From: Acanthococcus lagerstroemiae
Taxonomy: Eukaryota > Arthropoda > Insecta > Hemiptera > Eriococcidae
NCBI GenBank assembly: GCA_031841125.1
Contig: CM063114.1
Location: 58,674,955 to 58,738,954, forward strand
Reading direction: 5' to 3'
Length of the DNA: 64,000 nucleotides
The first letter of the stretch is position 1. Each line of letters starts with the position of its first letter. Shown in pieces: positions 46,474-57,872 of this stretch. Both the position numbers and the translations under genes were made by a program. The notes below the pieces were generated by a model. That model did no database searches, was not told the origin of the DNA, and saw only the letters and a program-made list of their open reading frames with translations.

Positions 46474-48247
46474 GTGCGTCATTAACGTGGACTTATTGTT
46501 CATACGGCTTCATGCATATTCTCTTAGCCTCTGACGTGCTAGAGTGGCGTGTGTGTTTAAAGGATTAACATATGATAGACGATGCTTATTGCGTCGGAAG
46601 AACGCTGAAACGATCTTATATCTGTCTTGAAGTATTGTTGTTAACCAATATCAGGGCCTGCAAATGGTGTCTGGGTCGGCTCAGTGTTACTGTATGAGTT
46701 ATACGTTGCCACAGATATTATCAAAAGTTGATATTCGTAACTGCTGGTCGAAGAAGCGGCATTATGAATGTCAGTTGCTACAGATATACGGATCCCACGA
46801 GCTGTTTTTTGGAATAAGTAACCTCGGGATCGAGATCATGAATCATTGAATATTTATGATCTTTTATATCATTTGATGTGTGTGTCAACTCAGATTTTGT
46901 CTTAAGAGTTCCAAATGTTTAGAATTGCTATAAATTGAATAGGCACCTATGGCTTTCCTATGTTGAAAATTGGCAAATTCTGAGGATTGATGCTTTTTTG
47001 ATGAATTTGAAAGTAACCACTGGTGACAACGAACTATCCCTCTGGTTCTAAACAGTAAACGCAATCGGTTATTGATTAAGATATGGCCATTTAGACATCA
47101 TAGCTATAAAGTTCCAGCGAATGAGGAGATTGAATCGATGTAATTTTAGAATCCTTGTAACACATGGATGTTACGAGTTCAGCCATGTTTTGTGAAAATA
47201 TCACTTATGTAAAGAAATAGCGTTTTTTGTTACTAAATGTAAGTTGACTATCAGAAATACGGAAAAAAATAAGAAATGAGAACCCTTTCAGTAAATTACG
47301 GATTCTTACAACTATTTAGATTCTTTGAGGACCTTCGCAGGTTTGATAATAGTATAACCAAATGGGTTTGAATTCTCGAATGAATCTGTTGTTTGAGTCG
47401 GTTTCCTTGCACGAAAGATTTCTTTGTACACATGAGATTTTTGTGGAATTTGATTGAATTTATAAAATCTTTGCGTTATAAGGATTCTAAGGATATGTAA
47501 TTTCGGCTTCAATTCGCTTTGCGTTGAATTTTATAACTGAAATGACTAAAACATGCAACATCGTGATCAAGAATCGTTTTTTTGTGATAAGACCTGATAC
47601 TCCCGAACTTCTGTTAGAAGAAGAAGTCTATTGACGTCAAAGTGATATTGCTTTTGTAAACAGTTATTCCGGAATTTCAGTTCACTGCGTCGAGTCTGAG
47701 TGGTTTTTGTTGTATTTCTGTTCTCATTTAGGTCACTTTCAAGTTCGAAATGAAGTGCCCTTGGCAAATTTCAAAAGGTTCTGGTTTCAATTTTTCAGAA
47801 ATTGATGGGGAATACTCGTTGTGTTGGTGCTTTGGTTCCTGTTTAGTTACTTTTAGGGTTCCATGTGCAGGATTATTATGTTTAAAATAATACCGTTATG
47901 ATATGAATACGGCTTTTCATGTAAGGGAAGTTTTGAGTAGGTACATTTTTGGTCATCTGATGATGGATCTTCCCTTTGGTGCCATTGTGATGAGATTACA
48001 GCTTTCTTGTTTGGAAAATTATACCAATTTAAATTAATTTTAAGTTTAAAGTAAAGGGGTTGGCATGCTTCAAAAGGTTTCGGTTCTATCTTATGTTCGA
48101 ATGAATGATGCTGAAATTTTTTTTTACTTCTCCCGTTCCTACTTTGATTGCTTTCGAGTTATGTATGGAGGGTTAGTACGGAAAATTCCATGAGCTTTCA
48201 AAGTTACACGCCTGATCAAGTTTTCATAGTTTCAATTGATACTATCA

Positions 48248-48408
48248 TAGGCGCAACCAGGGAGGATATGGGGACTATAGCCCTCCCCAAACCCTGAGCA
48301 TTTTCTGAAAAATCTCAGTATTGTACCTTTTTTGCATGAAATTTACCCCCGCCTTCTATTTTTCATTGGTTCAGCCCTTCCCAGAGGTAATTCCTGGTTG
48401 CGCTTATG
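48248..48408 (+). mobile_element. MITE, CATAGGCGCAACCAGG ends, copy 1
   Basis: The left end CATAGGCGCAACCAGGGAGG and the right end CCTGGTTGCGCTTATG are inverted repeats about 16 bp long. The interior is non-coding. Target duplication is not clear. Confidence 0.75.
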
Positions 48409-49051
48409 GTATTTCTTGTCGCATGCATTGATGAAGAAAACTAGTTTTGGTTGGTCATTTGTAAGACTTGCAGGATTCTTGGCAGGGAGTGTAAGCTTTT
48501 CAATCTGGTTACGGCTTCCACCAAAATTTATGATTTTGAAAAGTAAACTTCACGCTAAATCTTTCCACTTATGGAAATTTAGGTGAAACTAATGGTTAAC
48601 GCCTTCAAGCTTGAGGATCTATTTTAATGCTTAACGTTACTAGAAATTCTAAAGATTTCAGGTTAAGTTCAAGTCGCCAATAAATCAACATGCTAAGCTT
48701 TTGGCTTATACAAATTAGTAGCTAAAGGTTTGGACTGATGAATTTTAAACTTCAGTTTTCGGCCAATGAAATCAGCTGACGTCCAAAAATTTACCGGGTA
48801 AAACTTGAAGCTTTGAATAAATTTGCACTACCTGCTTGTAGGGCATTGGTTCCTCCACGTTCTGATCCAGTTTTCTTCCCTGCTCCCGTAAAAGTTTTTC
48901 TTAGTCGAGTTATGTGAAGAGGATTCCTTCGGCTATTTGGACATGTGAGTCCAGATGCGAAAAATCTCAGCCCGTTGAATTCTTCTATTTATACTGAATA
49001 AGTAAATGGAATAATGACATTATTTTGTTGAAATTGGGCAACCGTGGTACT

Positions 49052-49236
49052 CATAGACGCAACCAGGAATTACCTCTGGGAGGGGTTGAACCAGTGAAAA
49101 GTTGGAGCGAGGAGGGGTAAATTTTATGCAAAAAAGGTAAAATACTCAGATTTTTAAATAAATGTTCAGGGTTTGTGGAGGACTATAGCCCTCGTATTCC
49201 CCCCCCCCGCCCCGCCATGTGGTTACGCCTATGATG
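49052..49236 (-). mobile_element. MITE, CATAGGCGCAACCAGG ends, copy 2 (inverted)
   Basis: It runs from CATAGACGCAACCAGGAATT to ATGTGGTTACGCCTATG and is the reverse orientation of the copy at 48248-48408. It has extra C runs near 49200 and is non-coding. Confidence 0.75.
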
Positions 49237-49522
49237 GTACCAATTGAAACTGTGAAAAACTTGATTAGACGTGTACTTGGAGGACTCAGTGCAAGAAGTG
49301 ACCAAGTCAATGTCTTTCCTTTGACAGACTATGTTAACCACTTCTAACATGTTCTTGATTGGCATAGTCTGTCTCTTTAAGGAAACAGACTGGACCACTT
49401 CTTGCGCTCAGGCTTTTACTTGGGAAGCGCAGGTCAGGAAAAAGTAAACTAATATGTTGATAGCGTCATCATAAAAGCATGTCTCGGTTTCGATTTTACA
49501 TTTCGCATTGTCGCTTTTTCAG

Positions 49523-50082
49523 GTATTCAAGTGTCCTACCTGTACATTCTGGGCCTCGACGGCGTCGCGGTTCCACGTGCACATCGTCAGCCACATGAAC
49601 GTGAAGCCGTTCGGTTGCTCGGTGTGCCCCTACCAGTCCAAATGGAAGTGGGACGTGACCAAGCACATCAAGTTGAAGAAGGAACGCGATCCGACGCACG
49701 AGCGCGCCGAGATGCGCACCATCGACGTGGAGACGGGCCGCCGTAACTACACCAAGTACAACCGCTTCATCACGCAGATGCGGGTGCACGAACCACACAT
49801 GGATATGCTGACGCCGATTAAAGCACAGCAGCAGCAGCAGCATTCGCAGTCACCGTCGCCGGTGCCGCTGCTCCCTAAACTGACGCCGGCGCCATCTATG
49901 AACGGCGGCAACGAGGCGGCCGGCGTCTCAGACCCGGTTATGAGGCCGCTACCGCAGCTGCATCCGGCCAATCCAGCCGTGCCGATGAAACGGCGTCACG
50001 ACGCCACCGATGATTCGGAGGTGCCGAAGAAGAAAATGCCGTCCGAGAAGAAAATGTGGAAGTGCAAGAAGTGCAAGTTCAG
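49523..50082 (+). CDS. Zinc-finger gene, exon segment 5
   Basis: The acceptor CTTTTTCAG precedes GTA TTC AAG; it enters in phase 0 and leaves in phase 2 at TTCAG|GTTGGT. Fingers: FKCPTC-x12-H-x3-H and FGCSVC-x12-H, whose second His is displaced within the KHIKLKKERDPTH stretch. Then comes GRRNYTKYNRFITQM and a Gln/Pro/Ser linker (QQQQQ, PSPVPLLP). The exon stops four residues into the third finger (KCKKCKF), which is finished by the next exon. The sequence after the second finger looks conserved in style, but I cannot name its family. Confidence 0.88.
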
Positions 50083-51056
50083 GTTGGTGTCTAGACTAGA
50101 GATATTATCTGTGGGGGAAGGAGATGGTTTAATGACCTGGGTGGATCTTGGATTATTCAATGAAATCACGTTTTTTATGTTGGCCTCTTGAGTACGTCCC
50201 CTTCACCTGTGTCAGATTGCATACTGGATACACCTTCGTGGGTCTTGTTATCAGCTATAATATCATACATAATTGGGCTGACTGACCATTATCAATCTGT
50301 CTGTCTGTCTGACAGACTGTCGACTGGTTGTCTAGTTGGTTGATAAGGGGAGGCTTTCGGTATCGTGTAAGGTTACCATGGTTGGACAGAAGTATTCGAA
50401 AATAAATTTTTGGGCTGGAGATGGGAAAACATTGAAATCTTCAATATTATCAACTAACGGATGTCCTGAATGAAGAACCTCCTTACCTCAGTATTTTCTT
50501 CAGGATGCCTTGACGAGTGAGTTTCACCGCCAGGTCCTTCCTCGGAAGCAAATAGAAGTAGATGATTATTTTCAAGAAGGATTACTGTGATCTCGTGGAT
50601 GTTTCACGTAGTCGAAGGGTTAAATCTCCCTGTCCACTCCCTTCCGTAGCCTTTCTCCTGAAAAAAGAATACTTTCCATCCAGTCCTTACTAAGTATTAT
50701 GTGTCATATCCCAAGTTCTTAGCCAAGGTGAGTCAATTTGTGGAGAGGTCTCTTCGGTCTCCGGAGTGCAGGAAGAGAGAGAGAGAGAGGGACAAATAAA
50801 CGCACGTGTATTGTGACCGTGCAAACTGCCGACTGTGGAGAGTGTAGCCTCGACTGTCTTTGTGTCGTAATTGATATCCGTATGTATATGTACCTACCGA
50901 CTAATTACTCTCGATGTCTGGATGCGGAGTGTGTTTTTCTCACGAAATTTGTCTTCCTGTTATTAGACGATTGAAACACAAGTAAATCGTGTAAGATATA
51001 CGTTTTATGAGGAACATTTTCTGTGTCACTAATGAAGGCTTTGTTTATGTTAACAG

Positions 51057-51199
51057 AAACACGGATCGAAATATTGTACTGGCCCACGTTAAAGAGCATT
51101 ACACGAACGGTTCTCAAAGCGCAAACGAATCGCGTACACTTGGCACCGATTCGGAGTTAGGCAACTCGTTCAATCTGGAAACATCTCGTTCCGCCACTG
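51057..51199 (+). CDS. Zinc-finger gene, exon segment 6 (3' end uncertain)
   Basis: The acceptor TTAACAG precedes A|AAC ACG GAT CGA. After splicing, KCKKCKFR joins NTDRNIVLAHVKEH, giving a complete C-x2-C-x12-H-x3-H finger. This is strong evidence for the junction. The 3' end must be phase 1 to fit the next exon. Two donors qualify: CTG|GTGATT (end 51199) and CAC|GTAGTC (end 51226). I prefer the first because it matches the donor consensus better, but neither is strong. Confidence 0.75.
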
Positions 51200-51447
51200 G
51201 TGATTACGAAAGTGAATTAATTACACGTAGTCGTATCGTAGTGGTAGATGTGGCGATGGTCACGTGTATAGGTCTCAGTACTGAAATAGGTTGAGGAAGT
51301 CCAGAATGAGTAAAAGAGGCTTGTCGATGTGAACTCTCGATGGGCGTTGTGGTTCCAAACAGAGTGGCTCTGTGAATTCGCGAGTACAGCAGTCGTTCAA
51401 GCATAGATGTCCACGATCATTAATTTGGTGTTCGCTCTGTTCCACAG

Positions 51448-51601
51448 ATGATACTCAATCGAAAGGCGCCTTCAAATGCGAATTGTGCACTTTTCAGACA
51501 GATTGCATAACGACATTCCAGGCTCACAACCGTCACCACGAAGAGAATCCATCGGCCCTGTTCAAATGCTGTTTTTGCACGTTCTTCGCCAACGATAAAG
51601 C
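51448..51601 (+). CDS. Zinc-finger gene, exon segment 7
   Basis: The acceptor TTCCACAG precedes AT GAT ACT. It encodes one full finger, FKCELC-x12-H-x3-H, and the Cys half of a second, FKCCFCTFFANDKA, which ends at GC|GTGAGT in phase 2. The next exon supplies the His half. Confidence 0.87.
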
Positions 51602-53133
51602 GTGAGTAGTAACGATGTTCAAAGATTATCATCTAGAGGAAATGGGTGTTGGTTACTTCCTGAATTTTATAGCCGTATCGCGGTTTTCTCACATGTCTGG
51701 TAGCTTCCTGTTCTACTTTCATCGGTCGACTTCAAAACGCATACATTGAGATAATATTTTAGGAAGTGCGAGCTATCTAGAGTATGCGAATCCAAAAGTT
51801 GCCATCGAGTTGCTGTGAAGAAGGGTTCTGAGAGGAGTTTTTCCTTTTTGAAATTCTTTGGTTATTCAAGTAAGGATATAATGCGAAATAGGTAGTTTAG
51901 GAATTCCCTTGAAGCTGAACAAAATAGAAACGTTCAATAAATTCACTACATGTATTTTGAATGGTTTTTTGTGCGTCCTTAACACGGATGCAAGAGATCT
52001 TGGCTTTAGACTGTTTTCGGGTAAGAAGGCTGGAGAAACGAAATTTTCAATTGGCAGGGAGATGAACATAGATCGTTCATATTTAGAAGAAGTTTCAACG
52101 GGTGTGCTGGCTTCAGGTACTTTTATGTTAGATAGCTAGAGAGGTTGCAATTTCCGTGAGAGAGGAGGAGGGGTGCCCGAAAAGGAAGCTAGAGTTTGAA
52201 TGTACCTGCACGAGGTGTTGAGTATAATTGGAAAAGACTTCCAAGGGGACAGTTCTCGATGACGATAGATGATGGGACCCATCAAAACTTAAAGTAACCT
52301 ACTTTGAACACAGTTTCTAGAAATCAAGGGGCAGCTGTCTCGATTGCCCGCTCCTTTTCCATTAAGCAGCTAGCTGCTGGAAGAGGGTCGGCTCTCGACT
52401 GAAAAATTAGAGACTAGCCTATCTCTTATTGGCGGTCCGTGGAAAAGATATCAGGAAAACGACCTATTGGTAATGACGTTGAAGGTCTTTTGTTCCAAAA
52501 TATAAACATTCGCATTAAAACCATCTTCATCGGATTTCTAATTTCTGAAGATCAAATGATTAGCCAACAATTATCTACTTCTAAGAGAATGAAAACAACG
52601 TAATATTCACGCAAGCAGATTCTCTGTTCGCTTAATAATAATATTACTCCCTTTTCCGTGTTATTCCGTTTATTGCATTCAAAATTCATTTTCCGATTTA
52701 ATGTGTTCTACGCAGTAATCAAACAGAACACTAAACATAAATACTATACTAAACACCAACACTGAACCCTAAAACACTACTCGTAGCTTACAATTCTCGC
52801 ATCTTGCTCCTCATCACGTAGACAAGCTTTACCTCTTTCAGGAAATAATTCTGTTGTAAAGTAAAACCCAAAGTATAAAATGTTCAACGCTGACAACACC
52901 TTCACTCGCGAAACAACATTAGCTACTAGTAGCCGACCCTAAAAATTACGCATAGTGCTTTTGTGATGCGGAGATGAACTACAATCCGGATACTGAAACA
53001 GGAAAAAAAAAATTATTGCAATAAGCTCGGCTACTAGTAGCCGACCCTAAAAACAAATGAAAACGAATGCGAAAAGCCAAAACAAAAATTGAAATATTGA
53101 AAACAAAAAGTCTAAAAGAAAGTATGCGAATCA

Positions 53134-53386
53134 GTGACCTTCCCGGAAGAAAGGGACCTTTACGCAAAAAAATCATTTTGTGATAACAGTTGTTTTTGAC
53201 TAATTTTTGGCCGCTCTTTCGCGCAGTGTTGTCGAAAAAATTCTAAAAAAAAATTCCCAAACTGCTGTAAGTCTTCAAAGTTGAGTGTCCTCTCCACAAC
53301 GTGCAAACATTATCAATTTTGTTTATCCGCTCTCCTGTAAAATTTACATTTTAGCGCTCAAGTCCCTTTCTGTCTAGCAGGTCACA
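53134..53386 (-). mobile_element. MITE with GTGGCCTGACAGG ends, copy 2 (inverted, diverged)
   Basis: Read on the minus strand it follows the copy at 27010-27261 over its full length, including TTTACAGGAGAGCGGATAAA, GTTGTCGAAAAAATTC and GGCCAAAAATTAGTCAAA (with the last two in the opposite reading). The terminal repeats are more eroded than in the first copy (GTGACC...; GCAGGTCAC). Confidence 0.8.
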
Positions 53387-53416
53387 TTCACTCCCATTTT
53401 TTCGAATCACGGAATC

Positions 53417-53827
53417 CAGGGATGGTAAGCCGTTCTGAACCGCTAAGGCTAACGGCTAAAGTAACAAATTTTTCTGATTGACTCCAGCTAATAACGAACG
53501 GCTAATGAAATTTTCTCCTTCAGAGATATATTGAAATGAATATAAGTAAGAATAGTGCTTACTCTTCAAATCAAGGATTAACAACAAGCATATATTCCGA
53601 CTTCGGACTTCGCCAAAATTAAAAATTTAGAGCAAAATTTCTTTTCCATTTTTCACGTTTCCAACTTTTTCGACTATACAATTGAGTGTTTGGCTGGGAT
53701 TAGGAGAACTTCTAATGTTTCAATCTGCCGATAGAAGTTCAGTTTTTTTTAACCTAACAGCTAGCTAAACATACTCCAAAATCGCTCGGCTAACGGCTAA
53801 AAGCTCACGGCTAGCTAACCATCCCTG
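53417..53827. mobile_element. hAT-like element rich in GGCTAACGG
   Basis: The ends CAGGGATGGTAAGC and GCTAACCATCCCTG are inverted repeats with one mismatch. The interior carries GGCTAACGGCTAAAG-like words, linking it to the array at 11034-11528. Flanking octamers (ACGGAATC / CACGAAGC) do not match, so the target duplication is lost or the ends are shifted. Confidence 0.65.
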
Positions 53828-54226
53828 CACGAAGCAATGATGTGCGATTTGAATCACCTTTGAATCATTTGTTTCACGAATCCTTCTCAAATTGATTCAA
53901 ATACATTTCACGAATAAAAATTTTTGATTCGAATCGCGGATTCGAATCACTTGTGATTCGTTTGTGATTCGTTCGCCATTTCCAGTTATTTTTGTACCTA
54001 CTGTTTTTTTATTCAGTGTGAAAAGAATACAAAATATGAAGGTAATTTTGTGTCAATGGAAAGAGCGAGCCGTTTTGGGTAAAACAGTAGTGAAGTGAGT
54101 GGCGGAATTCTACTCTTCTCTTCTGAAGATACATGTCCGTGTAAGCTGTCTCACTTGTCAAAGAAAAAAATTGTTATAAGGTCATATAAAGTCATATATT
54201 CTTTATTTTCCATTCTTCTAAAGTAA

Positions 54227-54400
54227 GTGCACGTTTATAGTGAAGCACAGTCGAGCAGAGAGCAGAGCGTAGCAGAGCATAGCAGCCTGAAGCAAATGGG
54301 CTGGAGGGGAGTAGAAGCCGACCGAGCATCGCAAACGTTGTTTTGTATTTTCTCTGCTACGCTCTGCTCTGCTCGACTGTGCTTCACTATAAACGTGCAC
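54227..54400. mobile_element. PIF/Harbinger-like MITE, 174 bp, TAA target duplication
   Basis: Inverted ends of about 48 bp start GTGCACGTTTATAGTGAAGC and are nearly perfect, with a 2-4 bp indel in the GAGCAGAG repeat. TAA lies directly outside both ends (54224-54226 and 54401-54403). A 3-bp TAA/TTA duplication is typical of PIF/Harbinger. The assignment rests on this short motif only. Confidence 0.75.
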
Positions 54401-54730
54401 TAATGCTCGAAAGGGCGGGTTCCAAGGCTCGGGTTGAGAGTGAATTAGAAGAAGGCAGACACCCTGTATTAGTTCTGTGCGTATCCCTGCGGAACATTTT
54501 GGTTTGAATTTATTGAAAACCGAAACCCCAGTTTTGACCTTCACAATCACCGAGCAATTCACCAAAGGCATCGGAGGAAGTCGGAGGTACTGCTCCTGCA
54601 TAAGCATTATCTGCAACCTCTGAGATCAGTTTCTCAATCCTTCTGTCCGCGTATCATCATACTATTTATTTATTTATTTTTTCAACTCGGCAGAGACTCA
54701 ATGTAAATATGATGTTCTGTATGATTCCAG

Positions 54731-54917
54731 TTTCATGCTGAATCACATTTCCGCCCACGGAGTCCAGAATGTGGAGGATTCGATGTCGTTGGTTACACTA
54801 AACTCAGTCAAGAAAGACGAGTGCGAAGAAGAGAAAATGGAAACCATGGAAGACAGCAATACGAATGATGTGGCCGACTCTAGTGTGAACAAACCCGAAA
54901 ATGGCGGCGGCGAGGAG
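54731..54917 (+). CDS. Zinc-finger gene, exon segment 8
   Basis: The acceptor ATTCCAG precedes T|TTC ATG CTG AAT CAC. Joined to the previous exon it yields CCFC-x12-H-x3-H, a complete finger. The rest is an acidic linker (KKDECEEEKMETMEDSNTN). It leaves in phase 0 at GAGGAG|GTAATT. No other domain is visible. Confidence 0.87.
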
Positions 54918-55541
54918 GTAATTTCCACACAATTCTATAATTAACGAGGATTACACAATGTTTTTTATGTAATAAAAAATCGTGTGGAGTGCTGGTCTCT
55001 TGAACGTTCCATTTCTGTGGGTTTGAAAACATTATGGGGTGTATTAGGAGACGGAAACGAAGCGATGAGTGAACCTGTTGCGGTAGAAAGGGTGCATCTT
55101 GTAGGAGAGTCTGTGAACGATGCGCCCTTACTACTGAAATGAGTTTCATTTTTGGCAGGGGCGGTTTTTTTTTCTTCGGTCGGTTCTATTCTGTGTTTAC
55201 TATTGCAAGAGACCTAATTGCTGTATTTCGTCTTCTCTTTCTTCTACCTTTCCTTCCTTCTGTTCTTTCTTTCATTTTTTCATTTTCCCTTTCTTTCTTT
55301 GTTTCCTTCCTCCCACCGTCTCTCCATCAGCTCTCCGCCCAATTAATCACATTACGCAACTATTGGATGGTTTGATTTGGTTTTTGAATTCGCTGTTTAC
55401 TCCCCGAGTTTAAAAGGTTCAGATACAGACTCACACGTTCAAATTTCATCACGAAATTTTACGGTAACTTGCACAAAAAGATCTATATGGACGAGTGGAT
55501 GAATGCAGAATCCTAACACGCGTATTTTCTGTCCGGTCTAG
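54918..55541. other. Intron 8: pyrimidine-rich, no gene seen
   Basis: The stretch 55230-55330 is a CT-rich tract (CCTTCCTTCTGTTCTTTCTT) with an open frame of 78 codons, which reflects its composition. It ends in the acceptor CCGGTCTAG at 55533-55541. Confidence 0.55.
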
Positions 55542-57872
55542 ATGGAGATTTATAAACGCTTCAAATGCAACCACTGTCCGTACGTGACGAACAACAAGAG
55601 CCAGTACCTGTACCACAAACAGTTCCATCGGTTACGTGGTGCCCCGTTCAGGTGCCACATCTGCTCGTACAACGTGACCAAGCGGCATCTGCTGCACCAG
55701 CACCTTAAGATTCACGGCGTCAAGCGAGCGCAGTTCAAAAACTGCATCAAAGAAGCCGTCGAAAAGGAGACGCCCGAGAACGGGCTGACGCTGAACACGG
55801 ACGTGGAGACGGCACACCTGCCGGACATACCGCTCGTGTGGGTGCACAAGGGCGGCACGCTGACCAAGATGTTCAAGTGTCGCCACTGTCCGCACGTCAA
55901 CCTGCGCAAGTCCAACATCCACGAGCACGAGAAGATGCACTTCGACCGCATCCAGCGCTCGCCCAACGGCAGCATCACCAGCAACCAGACCTCCACGCAC
56001 CGGTGCACCGAATGCAATTACGTGTGCAACAACGCCGGCGCCCTCGCTTCGCACTTCAAAGTGCACCAGGGCACCTTCGGCCAGATATGCGCGCTGGCGG
56101 ACGCGCGACGCAGCGACGAATCGCAGATTCGCGAGATCACGCGCATGCTAAAGGAGGACGACCGCTTCAAGGCCGCCAAGAGCGAGGTCGGTGGCGGCGT
56201 CGATCAAAAGAAGGTAGTCGCTACCACCGTCGACGTGCCGACGTTCGGCTCTAGTCGTGCTGAGTCGACCGACGGTGCGGCAGCGTCGGAAGCGACCGTC
56301 GCCGTCTCCTCGTCGACGTCGCAGGCCGACCGGCCCATCCCGGAGGACAAGGTGCTGCACTTCTGCAACGTCTGCCCGGCCCGCTTCCTCTACCAGAAGG
56401 ACCTGGAGTCGCACACGCGCTTCCACAGCGCCCACCACCTGTACAAGTGCAATTCGTGCACATACAGCGCGCCGCAGCAGGCGCAGCTGCTGGCGCACAA
56501 ACGGGTGCACTCGAACGAGTACCAGGACAAGACGAACGCGATGTGCGCCACCTACGCCGTGTCGAAGGATTTCGCCCGGCCTAAGACCACGCTGATCCCG
56601 GACAAGCCGGGCTTCGCCGGCCTCGGCTGGGTGGTCGTACACATCAGTCTGCGCAAAGACGAGCCGGGCGTGCTCAACAAGCCGAAGCCGGTGACAAAAC
56701 AGTTCTCCTGCCACAAGTGTCCGGCGCAGTTCTTCAAAAGTGTCGCGCTGCAGCACCACCTGACGCTGCACGGCGGCAAAGACCAGTACCAGTGTCGCGG
56801 CTGCGACTACCGCGTTAAGACCTACGGCAACCTGATCAAGCACGAGTCGGTGCACGGACTGGAGCCGCGCATGAAAGTGAAGACGGCTAAGAGCAAAAAG
56901 CTGGGTAGCCAAGCGGCGGGCGGCGGCTTCGGCAGCAGCGCCGCTGGCAGCTTCCCCAGCTCCGGCACGGAGCTCTTCCAGCACCGCAGCGAACAGATTA
57001 TCAGGGAGCAGACGACGCCAACGCCGGCCGCCATGCCGGCGGCCGCGTCTACGGCGTCGTTGTCAGTCGACCCGGAATTTGGCATCCTCATGCACGGTTC
57101 GCCGGATTTCGTCTACCCGCAGACGGTGAAGAATGGCAAACTGAAGGAGAAGCGCTACAAGTGCCACAAGTGCCCGTCAGCCTTCGAGAAGCGCGAACAG
57201 TACAAGACGCACGTGCTGCTGCACGGCGCCAAGTCGCGGTTTCGCTGCGAGAAGTGCGACTACTCGGTCAAGTACTTCGCCAACTACACGCAGCACATGC
57301 GCAAACACGAGATGAACGAGCGGTGCCTGTCGGAACGGCGCGCCAGCAGCGCGCAGGCGTCGGCGCGTAGCCTGTCAGAGGAGGCGCCAGAGAAGACGAT
57401 GGATGTGATGAGCGCCGTCGGCCTGGTGCGGGCGCCGTCGGTGGCGCTGGAGCGCGTTGACGTGCCCAAGGTGACGGCGGCGTCGGCGTCGCCCGAGAAG
57501 TACAACTGCACGCCGTTGTCGACGCCGACCAAGTCAGCCGCCAAGACGTTGCACATTTCGGTGGCCGACCAGCAGGCGGTCGTACTGATGCAGGAGAAGA
57601 TCGCGGATGGCGTGAACGTAACGGACCAACTGCATCGCTGCTACGTGTGCCCGTACAGTCACCAGCGGCGGGACGCCGTCGAGAACCACGAGCGCTGCCA
57701 CTTCAACCCGAAAGGCTCGTACGTGTGCGAGTTCTGCAACTACACAGTGCCGCAGCCGCATTTCCTGCGCGAACACCAGAAGCTGCACTTCGGCAACATG
57801 AAGGGCATCAAGCCGGAGGCGTATATGAAGTGCGACCGTCTGGAGATCTGGATGGAAACTGAAGAAGGCAAG
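55542..57872 (+). CDS. Zinc-finger gene, exon segment 9: twelve C2H2 fingers in six pairs
   Basis: The exon is 2,331 nt, phase 0 to phase 0, and encodes 777 residues. Twelve fingers all fit C-x2-C-x12-H-x3-H. They start near 55560, 55647, 55872, 55998, 56358, 56442, 56703, 56787, 57156, 57240, 57633 and 57720. They are grouped in six close pairs with linkers of 60-160 residues rather than the TGEKP tandem linkers of KRAB-type proteins. Second members of pairs often have Cys-x-Tyr in the CDYxVK style. The first exon base follows TCTAG; the donor is AAG|GTACGT. Codon use is strongly GC-ending. DNA or RNA binding is expected; targets are unknown. Confidence 0.93.

Larger units (their letters stand above)
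46474..49522. other. Intron 4: two inverted copies of a CATAGGCGCAACCAGG MITE
   Basis: One MITE copy lies at 48248-48408 and an inverted one at 49052-49236. The copies share a TGCATRAAATTTACC-like stretch and a GGGACTATAGCCCTCCCC region. No coding frame fits; the frames at 46664-46849 and 48332-48586 lack domains and matching splice sites. Confidence 0.55.
51602..54730. other. Intron 7: three mobile elements, otherwise nothing recognised
   Basis: The second copy of the GTGGCCTGACAGG MITE (53134-53386), a hAT-like element (53417-53827) and a Harbinger-like MITE (54227-54400) lie here. A motif AGCTACTAGTAGCCGACCC occurs twice, near 52920 and 53030. AT-rich elsewhere. Confidence 0.55.

Noticed and set aside
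46664..46849. Cys-rich exon in intron 4
   Set aside because: There is no C2H2 spacing and no phase-0 boundaries at both sides; segments 4 and 5 join without it.
56148..56984. 278-codon antisense frame opposite segment 9
   Set aside because: It is the shadow of a GC-rich exon with strong codon bias; the + frame contains intact zinc fingers.
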